From assembly GCF_902833045.1 (NCBI RefSeq), contig NZ_CADFDU010000001.1, positions 62,001 to 126,000 on the forward strand: a DNA stretch of 64,000 nucleotides, read 5' to 3'. Numbering within the stretch: the first letter of the stretch is position 1; every line of letters begins with the position of its first letter. Under the pieces are notes generated by a model. That model was not told the DNA's origin. It was given only the letters and a program-made list of their open reading frames with translations, and did not search any database. A program made the position numbers and the translations under genes. Positions 55,163 to 64,000 of the stretch are shown here, in pieces. Origin of the DNA: Burkholderia sp. BCC0322 (lineage in GTDB: Bacteria; Pseudomonadota; Gammaproteobacteria; Burkholderiales; Burkholderiaceae).

Positions 55163-56076
55163 GCGCGCGACCGTTCGATCCGCGCCGCCGCGCGGTGCTG
55201 GCGAGCGCGGCGGCCGGCGCGCTCGCGGGCGCGCTGCCCGGCAGCGTGCTCGCCCAGGGTGGGCAGGCCGCGCCGAAACGCGTGGTCGTGATCGGCGGCG
55301 CACTCGCGGAAACCGCGTTCGCGCTCGGCGGCGCCGAGACGCCGCGCTACCGGCTCGTCGGCGCCGACACGACCTGCACGTACCCCGACGCCGCAAAGCG
55401 GCTGCCGAAGGTCGGCTACCAGCGCGCGCTGTCGGCCGAAGGCCTGCTGTCGCTGCGGCCCGATCTCGTGCTCGCGTCGGCGGAGGCCGGCCCGCCCACC
55501 GCGATCGCACAGGTGAAAAGCGCCGGTGTCGCGGTGACCACGTTCGACGAACGCCACGACGTCGATTCGGTGCGCGCGAAGATCACGGGCGTCGCACAGG
55601 CGCTCGACGTGCGTGGCGCGGGCACCGCGCTGCTGCAGCGTTTCGACCGCGACTGGCAGGCCGCGCGCGATGCGGTCGCTGGCCGCGCGCCCGGCGGCGC
55701 GCAGCCGCCGCGTGTGCTGTTCGTGCTGAACCACACCGGCAACCAGGCGCTCGTCGCCGGCCAGCGTACGGCCGCCGACGCGATGATCCGCTACGCGGGC
55801 GCGCGCAATGCGATGCAGGGCTTCGATCACTACAAGCCGCTGACGACCGAGGCGCTGGCAGCCGCCGCGCCCGACGTCGTGCTGATCTCCGACGAAGGGC
55901 TCGCGGCCGTCGGCGGCCGCGCCGCGCTGCTCGCGACGCCCGGCTTCGGCGCGACGCCGGCCGGCCGCGCGCAACGCGTGGTATCGCTCGACGCGCTGTT
56001 CCTGCTCGGCTTCGGCCCGCGCCTGCCGCTCGCCGTCACGACCCTGCACCGACGCCTGTCGGATGCGCTCGCCTGA
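55159..56076 (+). CDS. hmuT: Haem ABC transporter substrate-binding protein HmuT (GTG start)
   Basis: A 305-residue periplasmic haem-binding protein. The GTG at 55159 overlaps the hmuS stop (GTGA), so the two are coupled. The N-terminal DPRRRAVLASAAAGALAGALPGSVLAQ is a signal peptide with an RRR start that may be Tat-compatible. LVGADTTCTYPDAAKRLPKVGYQRALSAEGLLSLRPDLVLAS is the class III binding-protein pattern with the haem-ligand tyrosine region, and LFVLNHTGNQALVAGQRTAADAMIRYAGARNAMQGF follows. It hands haem to HmuUV. Confidence 0.9.
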   Translation: MSARPFDPRRRAVLASAAAGALAGALPGSVLAQGGQAAPKRVVVIGGALAETAFALGGAETPRYRLVGADTTCTYPDAAKRLPKVGYQRALSAEGLLSLRPDLVLASAEAGPPTAIAQVKSAGVAVTTFDERHDVDSVRAKITGVAQALDVRGAGTALLQRFDRDWQAARDAVAGRAPGGAQPPRVLFVLNHTGNQALVAGQRTAADAMIRYAGARNAMQGFDHYKPLTTEALAAAAPDVVLISDEGLAAVGGRAALLATPGFGATPAGRAQRVVSLDALFLLGFGPRLPLAVTTLHRRLSDALA

Positions 56077-56091
56077 TTCCGGAATGCCCCG

Positions 56092-57180
56092 ATGCCCGCT
56101 CACGCTTCGCCTTTCCCCGCCTCGTCGCCCGCGTCGCGCTCCGGCGCCGCGTGCATCGGCACGTCGCGCCGCTTCGCGCCGTTCGCGCTGGTTGCGCTCG
56201 CCTGCCTCGTGTGCGCGATGTCCGTCGTCGCCCTGTGCATCGGTGCGTATCGCATTCCGCTCGCGCAAGCCTGGGCCGCGCTGACCGGCGATGCGGCCGC
56301 ACAGCAGGCGCGCGCGGTGCTGTTCGACATCCGCGCGCCGCGCGTCGCGCTCGCGTTGCTGGTCGGCGGCGGCTTCGGCGCGACCGGCGCCGCGATGCAG
56401 GCGCTGTTCCGCAATCCGCTCGCCGATCCGGGGCTCGTCGGCGTGTCGAGCGGCGCCGCGCTCGGCGCGACGACGATGATCGTGCTCGGCCCCGCGCTCT
56501 TTGCCGCGCACGTGAACGCGGCCGCGTTGCCGGTTGCCGCATTCGCGGGCGCGCTCGCGGTCGCGGCGCTCGTCTACCGGCTCGCCGCATCGCGCGGCCG
56601 GCTCGCGCTGCCGCTGCTGCTGCTCGCCGGCATCGCGATCAACGCGCTGGTCGGCGCGGCGATCGGGCTCCTCACGTTCGTCGCCGATGATGCGCAATTG
56701 CGCTCGCTGACCTTCTGGAGCCTCGGCAGCCTCGGCGGCGCGCAATGGCCCGCGCTGGCAGCCGTCGCGCCGTGCGTCGCGATCGGCTGCCTGCTGCTCG
56801 CGCGCGAACGCGACGCGCTGAACGCGTTGCAACTCGGCGAAACCGAGGCGCTGCACCTCGGCGTGCCCGTGCAGCGGCTGAAGCGGCGCGTGCTCGTCGC
56901 GGTCGCGCTCGCGGTCGGCGCGCTGGTGTCGTGCGCGGGCATCATCGGCTTCATCGGGCTCGTCGCGCCGCATTGCGTGCGGCTCGCATGCGGCCCCGAC
57001 CAACGCATCGTGCTGCCCGGCGCCGCGCTGCTCGGCGCGCTGCTGACGCTCGGCGCCGATCTCGCCGCGCGCACGGTTGCCGCGCCCGCGGAAATTCCGC
57101 TCGGCGTGCTGACCGCATTGCTCGGCGCACCGTTCTTTCTGGCGCTGCTGTGGAAGAGCCGCGGCGCGCTCGGCGGCTAA
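56092..57180 (+). CDS. hmuU: Haem ABC transporter permease HmuU
   Basis: A 362-residue inner-membrane protein of the FecCD family with about ten helices. Typical blocks are [46 protein letters not shown], the conserved NPLA-PGLLG motif, and [22 protein letters not shown], the coupling segment to the ATPase. It starts 15 bases after hmuT and ends 19 bases before hmuV, so it is in the same operon. Confidence 0.93.
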   Translation: MPAHASPFPASSPASRSGAACIGTSRRFAPFALVALACLVCAMSVVALCIGAYRIPLAQAWAALTGDAAAQQARAVLFDIRAPRVALALLVGGGFGATGAAMQALFRNPLADPGLVGVSSGAALGATTMIVLGPALFAAHVNAAALPVAAFAGALAVAALVYRLAASRGRLALPLLLLAGIAINALVGAAIGLLTFVADDAQLRSLTFWSLGSLGGAQWPALAAVAPCVAIGCLLLARERDALNALQLGETEALHLGVPVQRLKRRVLVAVALAVGALVSCAGIIGFIGLVAPHCVRLACGPDQRIVLPGAALLGALLTLGADLAARTVAAPAEIPLGVLTALLGAPFFLALLWKSRGALGG

Positions 57181-57199
57181 CCATTTTCTCACGACGACC

Positions 57200-58021
57200 A
57201 TGCTGACCGCCCATCACCTCGACGTTGCCCGTCGGCACAACGCGATCCTGCGCGACCTGTCGCTGTCGATCGAACCCGGCCGCGTGACCGCGCTGCTCGG
57301 CCGCAACGGCGCGGGCAAGAGTACGCTGCTGAAGACCTTTACCGGCGAACTCACCGGCGGCACCGCGCCGAACGGCGTGCGCGTGACCGGCGACATCACG
57401 CTGAACGGCGAACCGCTCGCGCGCATCGACGCGCCGCGACTTGCATGCCTGCGCGCGGTGCTGCCGCAGGCCGCGCAGCCTGCGTTTCCGTTCAGCGTCG
57501 ACGAAATCGTGCTGCTCGGCCGTTATCCGCATGCACGGCGCAGCGGTGCAACGTCACGTCGCGATCGCGACATCGCTTGGTACGCGCTCGAACGCGCGGG
57601 GGCCGATGCACTCGTCGGCCGCGACGTCACGACGTTGTCGGGCGGCGAACTCGCGCGCGTGCAGTTCGCCCGTGTGCTCGCGCAGCTGTGGCCGGACGAC
57701 GAAGCGACGGACAGCGGCCCGCGCTACCTGCTGCTCGACGAGCCGACCGCCGCGCTCGATCTCTCGCATCAGCACCGCCTGCTCGACACCGTACGCGCCG
57801 TCGCACGCGAATGGCAGCTCGGCGTGCTCGCGATCGTGCACGATCCGAACCTCGCCGCGCGGCATGCCGATACGATCGCGATGCTCGCCGACGGCACGAT
57901 CGTCGCGCACGGCACGCCGCGCGACGTGATGACGCCGGCGCATATCGCGCGGTGCTACGGATTCGCGGTGAAGATGGTGGAGACCGGCGACGGTGCGCCG
58001 CCGGTGATGGTGCCCGCTTAG
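57200..58021 (+). CDS. hmuV: Haem ABC transporter ATP-binding protein HmuV
   Basis: A 273-residue ATPase of the FecE/HmuV type. Walker A is GRNGAGKST (residues about 34-42), the signature [18 protein letters not shown], and Walker [18 protein letters not shown]. The switch His follows in [15 protein letters not shown]. It energises haem import by HmuU and ends the operon. Confidence 0.95.
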   Translation: MLTAHHLDVARRHNAILRDLSLSIEPGRVTALLGRNGAGKSTLLKTFTGELTGGTAPNGVRVTGDITLNGEPLARIDAPRLACLRAVLPQAAQPAFPFSVDEIVLLGRYPHARRSGATSRRDRDIAWYALERAGADALVGRDVTTLSGGELARVQFARVLAQLWPDDEATDSGPRYLLLDEPTAALDLSHQHRLLDTVRAVAREWQLGVLAIVHDPNLAARHADTIAMLADGTIVAHGTPRDVMTPAHIARCYGFAVKMVETGDGAPPVMVPA

Positions 58022-58157
58022 CGCGGGCGCCGGCGCGGGCACGGACGCGTGTCGCATGTCGCATGAGCATTGCGCCGCGCGATGTCACGCTTGATCGATA
58101 GCAACGACTTTCACAACACATCATTCGCGCCTCGCACATCCCTTCAAGGAGGCCCAC

Positions 58158-58544
58158 ATGCCGCTTCCCATGACCCGCATCATCCTGTACGTCCAGGACG
58201 TCGCGTTGCTCAAGACGTTTTACCAACGGTATTTCGATCTGCCCGTCGTCGAGGAAATCGAACACGAGTGGGTCGTGCTCGGTGCCGGCGCCATCGAGCT
58301 CGCGCTGCATCTCGCCGGCCCGGCGTTCCGCCACGCGGTGCAGACTCATGCGGAAGCGCGTGCGGCAGCCAGCCACGTGAAATTCGTGTTCTCGATCGGC
58401 CAGGACATCGGCGCGCATCGCGAGCGGCTGGCCGGCAACGGCGTGACGGTGCGAGATCTCAAGCGCTATGACGGGTTTGCGTACACGATGTACGACGGCA
58501 TCGATCCGGAAGGCAACGTCTTCCAGGTGATGCAGGCAGACTGA
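58158..58544 (+). CDS. Glyoxalase/bleomycin-resistance (VOC) fold protein
   Basis: A 128-residue VOC protein: TRIILYVQDVALLKTFYQRYFDLPVVEEIEHEWVVLGAGAIELALH is the first beta-alpha-beta-beta-beta unit, and HVKFVFSIGQDIGAHRERLAGNG with GFAYTMYDGIDPEGNVFQVMQ the second. The metal-ligand Glu is not clearly in place, so function may be ligand binding rather than catalysis. AAGGAGG precedes the ATG. It follows hmuV by 136 bases and probably has its own promoter. Confidence 0.75.
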   Translation: MPLPMTRIILYVQDVALLKTFYQRYFDLPVVEEIEHEWVVLGAGAIELALHLAGPAFRHAVQTHAEARAAASHVKFVFSIGQDIGAHRERLAGNGVTVRDLKRYDGFAYTMYDGIDPEGNVFQVMQAD

Positions 58545-58630
58545 CGTTCGCTCCGGCCTGGGCGTTCACCGGTGCGCCGTGGCCGGCTTGATCCGTGCCC
58601 GCGCGCCGAGCGGGCGGCACGCCCTCCCGT

Positions 58631-59242
58631 TCAATGCCCGACGTCCGCCGCGCCGAACGTCCGCATCTTCCAGCCGAGCCGCACGGCGAGCATCCGCATC
58701 GTGAAGCCCGCCGCGAGCGCGACCACCGTCGCGACCCCGGCATCGATGCCAAGGTGCTGCATCCCGACATACAGCGCACCCGTCACGAACGCGACGCTCG
58801 CGTACAACTCCTCGCGCAGGATCAGCGGCATCTCGTTGCACAGCAGGTCGCGCAGCATCCCGCCGCACGCGCCTGTGATCGCGCCGGCCAGCACGACGAT
58901 GATCGGCGCGGTGCCCGTCGACGCGCCGATGTCGCAGCCGATGATCGTAAAAGCCGCGAGGCCGATCGCGTCGACGGTGACGAACAGCGTCTTCATTCGC
59001 GCGACATGCCGTGCGACCCACGACGCGACGGTCGCCGCGACGAGCGTGATCACCAGGTACTCGGGATGCGCGATCCAGCCGAGCGGATAGTGGCCGAGCA
59101 GCACGTCGCGCACGGTGCCGCCGCCGAGCGCCGTCACCGCGCCGACGAGCGCGAGCCCGAAGCGATCCATCCCGCGGCGCATGCCCATCAGCGCCCCCGA
59201 CATCGCTTCCGCGACGATTGCAATCAGATAAAGCGTATGCAT
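58631..59242 (-). CDS. Trimeric intracellular cation channel family protein (YicG-type)
   Basis: A 203-residue protein with seven hydrophobic helices in two homologous halves (UPF0126/TRIC). The glycine-rich repeats GAVTALGGGTVRDVLLG and GAITGACGGMLRDLLCNEMPLIL are the family marks that bend the pore helices. Prokaryotic TRIC proteins conduct potassium or sodium. It begins 8 bases after the stop of the penicillin-binding protein gene and is probably cotranscribed with it. Confidence 0.88.
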   Translation of the reverse strand: MHTLYLIAIVAEAMSGALMGMRRGMDRFGLALVGAVTALGGGTVRDVLLGHYPLGWIAHPEYLVITLVAATVASWVARHVARMKTLFVTVDAIGLAAFTIIGCDIGASTGTAPIIVVLAGAITGACGGMLRDLLCNEMPLILREELYASVAFVTGALYVGMQHLGIDAGVATVVALAAGFTMRMLAVRLGWKMRTFGAADVGH

Positions 59243-59250
59243 GATGCGCG

Positions 59251-61374
59251 TCAGTCATCCGTCCGGAACAGGTCGAGCACACGTTCGCGCTCGGCCGCGT
59301 CGACCGCGGCAGGCATCGGCTCGGCAAGCTTGCCGTTGTTGCCCGGCGCGTCGGACGTATCGGCCGCCGCCGCCGCCGCGCCGCACGCGAAGCGGCTGCG
59401 GATGTACGACGGCACGTCGGCCGTGCACGTGCCGCGCGTGTATTCGGCGTAGACGAAGTCGCCGTCGACGAGCGCGACGTCCTGCGGCGGGGTTGCCTCG
59501 ACCGGCGTACGCCCGTCGACGGCCGTCTTCATGTAGTCGAGCCAGACCGGCAGCGCGAGCGATGCGCCGGTCGCACGCCCCATCGGGCGCGGCGTGTCGT
59601 AGCCGAGCCACGCGACCGCGACGATGCCCGACGAGTAGCCGGCGAACCAGACGTCCTTCGAGCCGTTCGACGTGCCCGTCTTGCCGGCCGCGTCGTCGCG
59701 GCGCAGCGCCAGCGCGCCGCGCGCGGTGCCGGCCTTCACGACGTCGCGCAGCATGCTGTCCATCACGAACGCGTTGCGCGCCGATACGACGCGCTCGCCC
59801 GCCGGCGCCGTCGCCTCGTACATCGCGCCGCCGTGACGCTGCTTCACCGACAGGATCAGGCGCGGCTCCATCCGCGTGCCGCCGTTCGCGAACACGCTGT
59901 ACGCGCTCGCCAGTTCGAGCGGCGTCACGGCGCCCGCGCCGAGCGCGAGCGGCAGCGAGGCCGGATTGCGCTGCGCGTCGAAACCGAAGTGCACCGCATG
60001 TTGCTGCACGTAGCGCGCGTCGGTGGCCTGCATCAGGCTGACCGCAACGAGGTTCTTCGAGCGCATGAGCCCGCGTCGCACCGGAATGAAGCCCTCGTAG
60101 TTGTTGGCGAAATTGCGCGGGCGCCACGGCCGCGCGCCGGTTTCCTCATGGGTGAGCGTGCGCTGCGTATCGTCGACGAGCACGCCCGGGAAGTAGCCCT
60201 TTTCCAGCGCCGCCGAATAGACGAACGGCTTGAAGCTCGAGCCCGGCTGGCGATACGCCTGCAGCGCATGGTCGAACACGTTGCGGTTGAAATCCGCGCC
60301 GCCGACGAGCGCGAGCATGTCGCCCGTGGCCGCGTCGAGCGACACGAGTGCGCCTTCGAGCCCGTTGCGCGCATCGCGCTTCGCGCGCGGCTGGCGGCTC
60401 AGCGTGCGTTCGAGCGACGCTTCGGCCGCGCGCTGGTCGCGCATCGAGATCGTCGTCGTCACGTCGAGGCCGAGCGTGTAGGCGTCGTCGTGAAAACGCT
60501 CGACCATCATCCGGCGCGCGCGCTCGGCGACGTACGGCGCCGCGATGATCCCCGGCGGCGGCGTGGTCGCCAGCGCGATCGGCGCGTCGACGGCCGCGTG
60601 ATACGTCGCGTCGTCGAGCTGGCCGAGCACATGCATGCGGCCGAGCACGTAGTTGCGCCGCGCGGTCGCGCGTGCCGGATTGACGACCGGGTTGAACGCG
60701 GACGGCGCCTTCGGCAGCCCCGCGAGCACGGCCGCCTCGCCCGCGCTCAGCGCGTCGAGCGGCTTGCCGAAATACACGTTCGCGGCCGCCGCGAAACCGT
60801 AGGCCCGCTCGCCCAGGTAGATCTCGTTCATGTACAGCTCGAGCAGCTTGTCCTTGCTGTATTCGCGTTCGAGCTTGGCCGCCATCAGGATCTCGGCGAG
60901 CTTGCGGCTCAGCACCTTGTCGCGCGTCAGGTAGAAGTTGCGCGCGACCTGCATCGTGATCGTGCTGCCGCCCTGCCCCGGCTGCCCCGTCACGACGTTC
61001 GCGAACGTCGCGCGCGCGAGGCCGCCGAAATCGACCGCGCCGTGCTGGTAGAACTTCGCGTCCTCGGCCGCGAGCAGCGCCTGCCGCATCAGCGACGGGA
61101 TGCGTTCGAGCGGCACGAACTCGCGCCGCTCGACGCCGTATTCGGCCAGCAGGTCGCCGTCGCGCGAAAAGATCCGCAGCGGCAGCGCGGGACGATAGAC
61201 GGCGAGGTGCTCGACGGACGGCAACTGCGTCCAGATGCGCTGGATCGTCCATGTGCCGATGCCCGCGCATGCGAGCGTCAGGCCGAGCAGCGCGCCCGCG
61301 AGCGTGCGCCACACGCGGCGACGGTGTGGCCGCGGCGCGGGTGGCGACGGCGGGGATGCGGTGTGGTCGGTCAT
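59251..61374 (-). CDS. Class A penicillin-binding protein (PBP1 family)
   Basis: A 707-residue inner-membrane peptidoglycan synthase. The N-terminal anchor spans about residues 22-45. The GT51 transglycosylase domain is at about 60-235, with E104 (AAEDAKFYQHGAVD) and GGSTITMQVARN. The transpeptidase domain follows, with catalytic S379 and K382 (PGSSFKPF), SKN in MRSKNLVAV, and KTGTSN (about 572-577). It is shorter than E. coli PBP1a (about 850), lacking the large OB insert, and ends in an acidic tail. GAAGGAG precedes the ATG. It is probably an accessory, non-essential paralogue. Confidence 0.9.
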   Translation of the reverse strand: MTDHTASPPSPPAPRPHRRRVWRTLAGALLGLTLACAGIGTWTIQRIWTQLPSVEHLAVYRPALPLRIFSRDGDLLAEYGVERREFVPLERIPSLMRQALLAAEDAKFYQHGAVDFGGLARATFANVVTGQPGQGGSTITMQVARNFYLTRDKVLSRKLAEILMAAKLEREYSKDKLLELYMNEIYLGERAYGFAAAANVYFGKPLDALSAGEAAVLAGLPKAPSAFNPVVNPARATARRNYVLGRMHVLGQLDDATYHAAVDAPIALATTPPPGIIAAPYVAERARRMMVERFHDDAYTLGLDVTTTISMRDQRAAEASLERTLSRQPRAKRDARNGLEGALVSLDAATGDMLALVGGADFNRNVFDHALQAYRQPGSSFKPFVYSAALEKGYFPGVLVDDTQRTLTHEETGARPWRPRNFANNYEGFIPVRRGLMRSKNLVAVSLMQATDARYVQQHAVHFGFDAQRNPASLPLALGAGAVTPLELASAYSVFANGGTRMEPRLILSVKQRHGGAMYEATAPAGERVVSARNAFVMDSMLRDVVKAGTARGALALRRDDAAGKTGTSNGSKDVWFAGYSSGIVAVAWLGYDTPRPMGRATGASLALPVWLDYMKTAVDGRTPVEATPPQDVALVDGDFVYAEYTRGTCTADVPSYIRSRFACGAAAAAADTSDAPGNNGKLAEPMPAAVDAAERERVLDLFRTDD

Positions 61375-61477
61375 GTCGGGCTCCTTCTTCGATGCTGTGA
61401 CGGCCGCTGCGCGAGAGGCACCGACTGGTCACGAAAGGCGCGCATTGTCGAAGGGATGGCGCGAAACCGGAACATTC

Positions 61478-61502
61478 TTTAGCCAAAGTTTGGCTGGCTA
61501 AA
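61478..61502. promoter_or_regulatory. Nested palindromes between PBP and kinase genes
   Basis: Inner palindrome AGCCAAA-G-TTTGGCT (61481-61495). The outer arms TTTAGCC (61478-61484) and GGCTAAA (61496-61502) give a second symmetry. It sits in an AT-rich patch about 105 bases from each divergent start and is a candidate operator. Confidence 0.4.
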
Positions 61503-61613
61503 TTTTATTTAGGAAAGTGTGCCGGGGCTGCTCACGTGGCATCTGCGACCGCATGACGCACGTGTCGGGCGAACAATGCTGCGCGCGATCCGGTTCGCCT
61601 GTAGCATCACGTG

Positions 61614-62408
61614 ATGTTCGATCGATACCTCGGCCTGTGGGGCCTCGTTCCCGACGGCGACCCGATCCTGACTGCGAGCGGCGGCCTGCTGCCCGTCGTC
61701 TGGCAATCGCGGCCGGCGATGCTGAAGGTCGCTACGTGCGATGAAGAACGTCGTGGCAATGCGCTGATGACCTGGTGGAACGGGCAAGGCGCCGCGCAGG
61801 TGTGGCGGCACGACGGCGATGCCGTCCTGCTCGAACGCGCGCAGCCGGCGCCCACGCTGGCCGGTTATTCGGCATCGGGGCACGACGATGATGCGATGCG
61901 CATTGCGTGTGACGTCGTCGCGCGGCTGCATGCGCATCGTGCTTCCGAGCCGCCGTCAGTCGTGCCGCTGCACGACGGGTTCCATGCGCTGTTGTCGGAC
62001 GCCTCAGGCAGCGACGTACTGCACCGCTCCGCAACGGTCGCTCACCAGTTGCTGGCCGGGCCGCCCATCGACGAAGTCGTCCTGCACGGCGACATCCATC
62101 ACGGCAACATCCTCCATTTCGGCGAACGCGGCTGGCTCGCGATCGACCCGAAAGGGCTGCGCGGCGATCGCGCGTTCGACTACGCGAACCTGTTCTGCAA
62201 TCCCTCGCACGATATTGCGGCCGATCCCGTGCGCTTCGAGCGGCGTGTCGCGCTCGTGGCCGATGCAGCGGAGCTGGACCGCCGCCGGCTGCTGCAGTGG
62301 ATTCTCGCGTGGTCGGGTTTGTCGGCGGTGTGGTTGATCGAGGACGGGCTGCTACCCGATACGCGTTTGCAGGTCGCTACGCTCGCGGCGACTGCGCTCG
62401 GCCTGTAG
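61614..62408 (+). CDS. APH(6)/hydroxyurea-type antibiotic kinase family protein
   Basis: A 264-residue kinase-fold protein. VLHGDIHHGNILHF is the catalytic loop (HGDxxxxN) and LAIDPKGLRGDRAFDYANLFCNP the metal-binding DPKG region, both characteristic of the APH(6)/streptomycin and hydroxyurea kinase family. PAMLKVATCDEERRGNALMTWWNGQGAAQVWRHDGDAVLLERA is the ATP-binding lobe. A GTG lies directly before the ATG at 61614; the ATG is preferred. Whether it gives aminoglycoside resistance or phosphorylates a natural substrate cannot be told. Confidence 0.83.
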   Translation: MFDRYLGLWGLVPDGDPILTASGGLLPVVWQSRPAMLKVATCDEERRGNALMTWWNGQGAAQVWRHDGDAVLLERAQPAPTLAGYSASGHDDDAMRIACDVVARLHAHRASEPPSVVPLHDGFHALLSDASGSDVLHRSATVAHQLLAGPPIDEVVLHGDIHHGNILHFGERGWLAIDPKGLRGDRAFDYANLFCNPSHDIAADPVRFERRVALVADAAELDRRRLLQWILAWSGLSAVWLIEDGLLPDTRLQVATLAATALGL

Positions 62409-62723
62409 CAGTACGCGTCGCCAGCGAAAACAAGTTCGTCGCGAATTTACGAGGAACGTGGGGAAGACCGACCGCGGTCGGCCAGTTTGCGACATTCGAC
62501 AACGCATCCTGGATGGGTGGCAATCCGCGTATCGGGGATCGGCACTTTCAACGGGATCGGGATGGAGGATCGGGTAGCGCTACAGCTGGCTGATGAGCCC
62601 GTCGTTCCGATCGCCGAGAGTCTCGCGATGACCGTAGCGGCATGAAAATGAGGCGATAGCGAAATCTGTTTTGCTGACAGATCGACGGAGCGAAGCGACC
62701 GCGTGGCGTCGTGAGCAGCGCCG
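62409..62723. other. 315-base gap after the kinase gene, possibly degraded coding sequence
   Basis: The frame directly following the kinase stop stays open to a TGA at 62643-62645 and ends with VVPIAESLAMTVAA, but it has no good start or ribosome site. Composition drops in GC across this gap. I see no recognisable product. Confidence 0.4.
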
Positions 62724-63620
62724 TCATTCGGCGGGCGTGATGGATGGCTTCGCTTCTCGAGGTGCATGGCCGAAGCAGGCCTTGTAGGCACGACTGAAAG
62801 CGGCCTCCGACTCGTAACCAACCGACCTTCCAACCTCGCCCACGCGCGCGTCACCTTTCGCCAGCATGTCCCGGGCGACGCTCAAGCGCCATTCATTGCG
62901 GTAACGCAACGGAGACTTGCCGACGAGCGCATTGAAACGTTCGCAAAAGTTGGAGCGGGACATACCCGCGACGGCAGCCAGACCATCGATTGTCAAACCA
63001 CGTGGCGACTGCTCATGGATGGCCTTCAAAGCGCGGGCAATACGCTTATCCGCCAATCCGCCCAACCAGTTCGATGCGTGACCATGATGAACCCAGGCAC
63101 GCAACGCACGCACCACCACGAGATCGATCATGCGGGAGACCATCAAGGCGGATCCCGCCTCGTCATTGTCCGCCTCATGCAGAAGAAACTGCATGATGTT
63201 CGGCAGCCAGTCGCCTGTCTCCGCCTGGCGAAGGTGGATCATGACGGGTAGCGTCAGAAGCAGATCCGGCTGGCTCGCCGGATCAAACCAGAAGTGGCAG
63301 ACGACCACATTCGCCGGTTGGTCCAGGGCGGAAATGCGCAGGCCGTCAGGTCCGCGCGGCAACAACAGCAGTTCGCCGGACCGAATCTCGGAAACGTCTG
63401 CCTCATCGCCGGCAATTTGCACCACGCCTTCCATGACTGCGTACGCGTGCGCCGCCCGCGCCGACATGTCCAACTGCGCGAATGGCTGCAGCATCGACGA
63501 AAAGACGCGGTCGCCTGTCATGCGCATACGCGCAAGAACCTGAGACAGGAGATCACCGTTAGCCAGACCAGCCAGCGCCCGATCCGGAAAAATGGTCAAG
63601 TTTTTCCCAGGTTCAGTCAT
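62724..63620 (-). CDS. AraC family regulator with cupin-type sensor domain
   Basis: A 298-residue protein. Residues about 1-185 are an AraC_binding cupin-like domain (RSGELLLLPRGPDGLRI), and the last 100 hold two helix-turn-helices: GLTIDGLAAVAGMSRSNFCERFNALVGKSPLRYRNEWRL and VGEVGRSVGYESEAAFSRAYKACFGHAPREA. This is the CupinRmlC-AraC type common next to oxidoreductases and transporters. It is divergent from the membrane protein gene at 63694, its likely target. GC is visibly lower than in the central part of the window. Confidence 0.88.
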   Translation of the reverse strand: MTEPGKNLTIFPDRALAGLANGDLLSQVLARMRMTGDRVFSSMLQPFAQLDMSARAAHAYAVMEGVVQIAGDEADVSEIRSGELLLLPRGPDGLRISALDQPANVVVCHFWFDPASQPDLLLTLPVMIHLRQAETGDWLPNIMQFLLHEADNDEAGSALMVSRMIDLVVVRALRAWVHHGHASNWLGGLADKRIARALKAIHEQSPRGLTIDGLAAVAGMSRSNFCERFNALVGKSPLRYRNEWRLSVARDMLAKGDARVGEVGRSVGYESEAAFSRAYKACFGHAPREAKPSITPAE

Positions 63621-63693
63621 GTCAATTCGGGTTTCGTGAGCCTAAAGTAAGCGTCGACCACCAACGAAATCACGCAAGACAAGGATTGAAACC

Positions 63694-64000
63694 ATGTTTG
63701 GAATTTCGCCGCTCGGCTGGATACATACTCTCGGCAGTCTACCCGCGATCCCCATGGCCGTGTACATGTTCGCGCGTTACGGCAGGATCGTTCCACGGTC
63801 AGTTGCCGGGCGGGTGTACTTCGTTACCATGTTGATTGGTTCTCTGACCGTGTTCGCCATAGCGCATCAAGGTGTCAGCTACATCATCGGAGTCGGGGCC
63901 GTCGTGCTGTTACTGGCTGGGTATGGCGTTGCATATCTGCCTCTGCCCGGTCGAGCCGGTATCTACCTGGAAACCTTCTGCCTGACGTTGACAGCATTCG
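63694..64000 (+). CDS. Membrane protein of unknown function, cut by window edge
   Basis: The first 102 codons are present. An AAGGA ribosome site lies 11-15 bases before the ATG. The sequence shows at least three hydrophobic helices: LGWIHTLGSLPAIPMAVYMF, RVYFVTMLIGSLTVFAIAHQG and SYIIGVGAVVLLLAGYGVAYL. I do not recognise the family. It is divergent from an AraC-type regulator 73 bases away. Confidence 0.7.
   Translation, partial: MFGISPLGWIHTLGSLPAIPMAVYMFARYGRIVPRSVAGRVYFVTMLIGSLTVFAIAHQGVSYIIGVGAVVLLLAGYGVAYLPLPGRAGIYLETFCLTLTAF

Noticed and set aside
54808-57201. Very long open frame antisense to the haem genes
   Set aside because: It is a by-product of high GC3: arginine- and glutamate-rich, with no family pattern, and it lies wholly opposite hmuS-hmuU, which are clearly real.
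62409-62645. Open frame continuing after the kinase stop
   Set aside because: No start codon with a ribosome site and no recognised domain; kept only as possible degraded sequence.

Overview
The window looks like a Burkholderia genome, most likely a Burkholderia cepacia complex species. GC is high throughout with strong third-position GC. Porins are of the Burkholderia type, gabR/gabTD and pcaF/pcaR are arranged divergently, and LysR, IclR and TetR regulators are abundant. There are no ribosomal, tRNA or replication genes. The mix of catabolism, transport, iron uptake and regulation suggests a secondary replicon; that is inference. The two ends (about 1-2030 and 62720-64000) are visibly less GC-rich than the middle.

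Layout. 1-2026: the tail of a type VI secretion PAAR protein, a putative zinc metallopeptidase effector and an exported partner sharing a C-terminal domain with the PAAR protein. 2121-6114: nucleoside permease-like protein, LysE exporter, selD and a DMT transporter. 6149-10790: a porin divergent from a formylglutamate hydrolase / IclR / YfcC-permease operon, with two near-identical 19-bp palindromes in the gap. 10911-15393: gabR divergent from gabT-gabD. 15513-19016: two tandem Aer-like chemoreceptors, each with a sigma-28-like promoter. 19328-23157: methyltransferase, acetyltransferase, and pcaF divergent from an IclR regulator. 23265-26441 and 44441-47707: two copies of a LysR / basic amino acid binding protein / M14-type deacylase module, the first with a candidate small RNA at its 3' end. 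26488-29071: MHS transporter and M20 amidohydrolase. 29297-31627: TetR, an AcuI-type reductase and an AhpD-like protein, with matching operators. 31970-33445: zwf. 33533-39172: LysR, MFS exporter, aldo/keto reductase, old yellow enzyme and a second aldo/keto reductase, joined by a shared operator. 39332-44082: DUF3455 protein, O-methyltransferase, TetR, an NCS2 purine permease with a structured leader, and an unknown protein. 47847-50113: MetQ-like binding protein divergent from a porin. 50318-51514: small unknown genes. 51606-58021: Fur box and the haem uptake operon hmuRSTUV. 58158-62408: glyoxalase-fold protein, TRIC-family channel, class A penicillin-binding protein and an APH(6)-type kinase. 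62724-64000: AraC regulator and a membrane protein cut by the window edge.

Taken together the region encodes uptake and breakdown of small nitrogen compounds (GABA, N-acyl amino acids, basic amino acids, purines), detoxification of carbonyl and alkene electrophiles, haem iron acquisition and interbacterial competition. Several intergenic regions hold gene relics (TetR, luciferase-like monooxygenase, membrane protein) and perfect or near-perfect palindromes whose regulators can be guessed from the adjacent genes.
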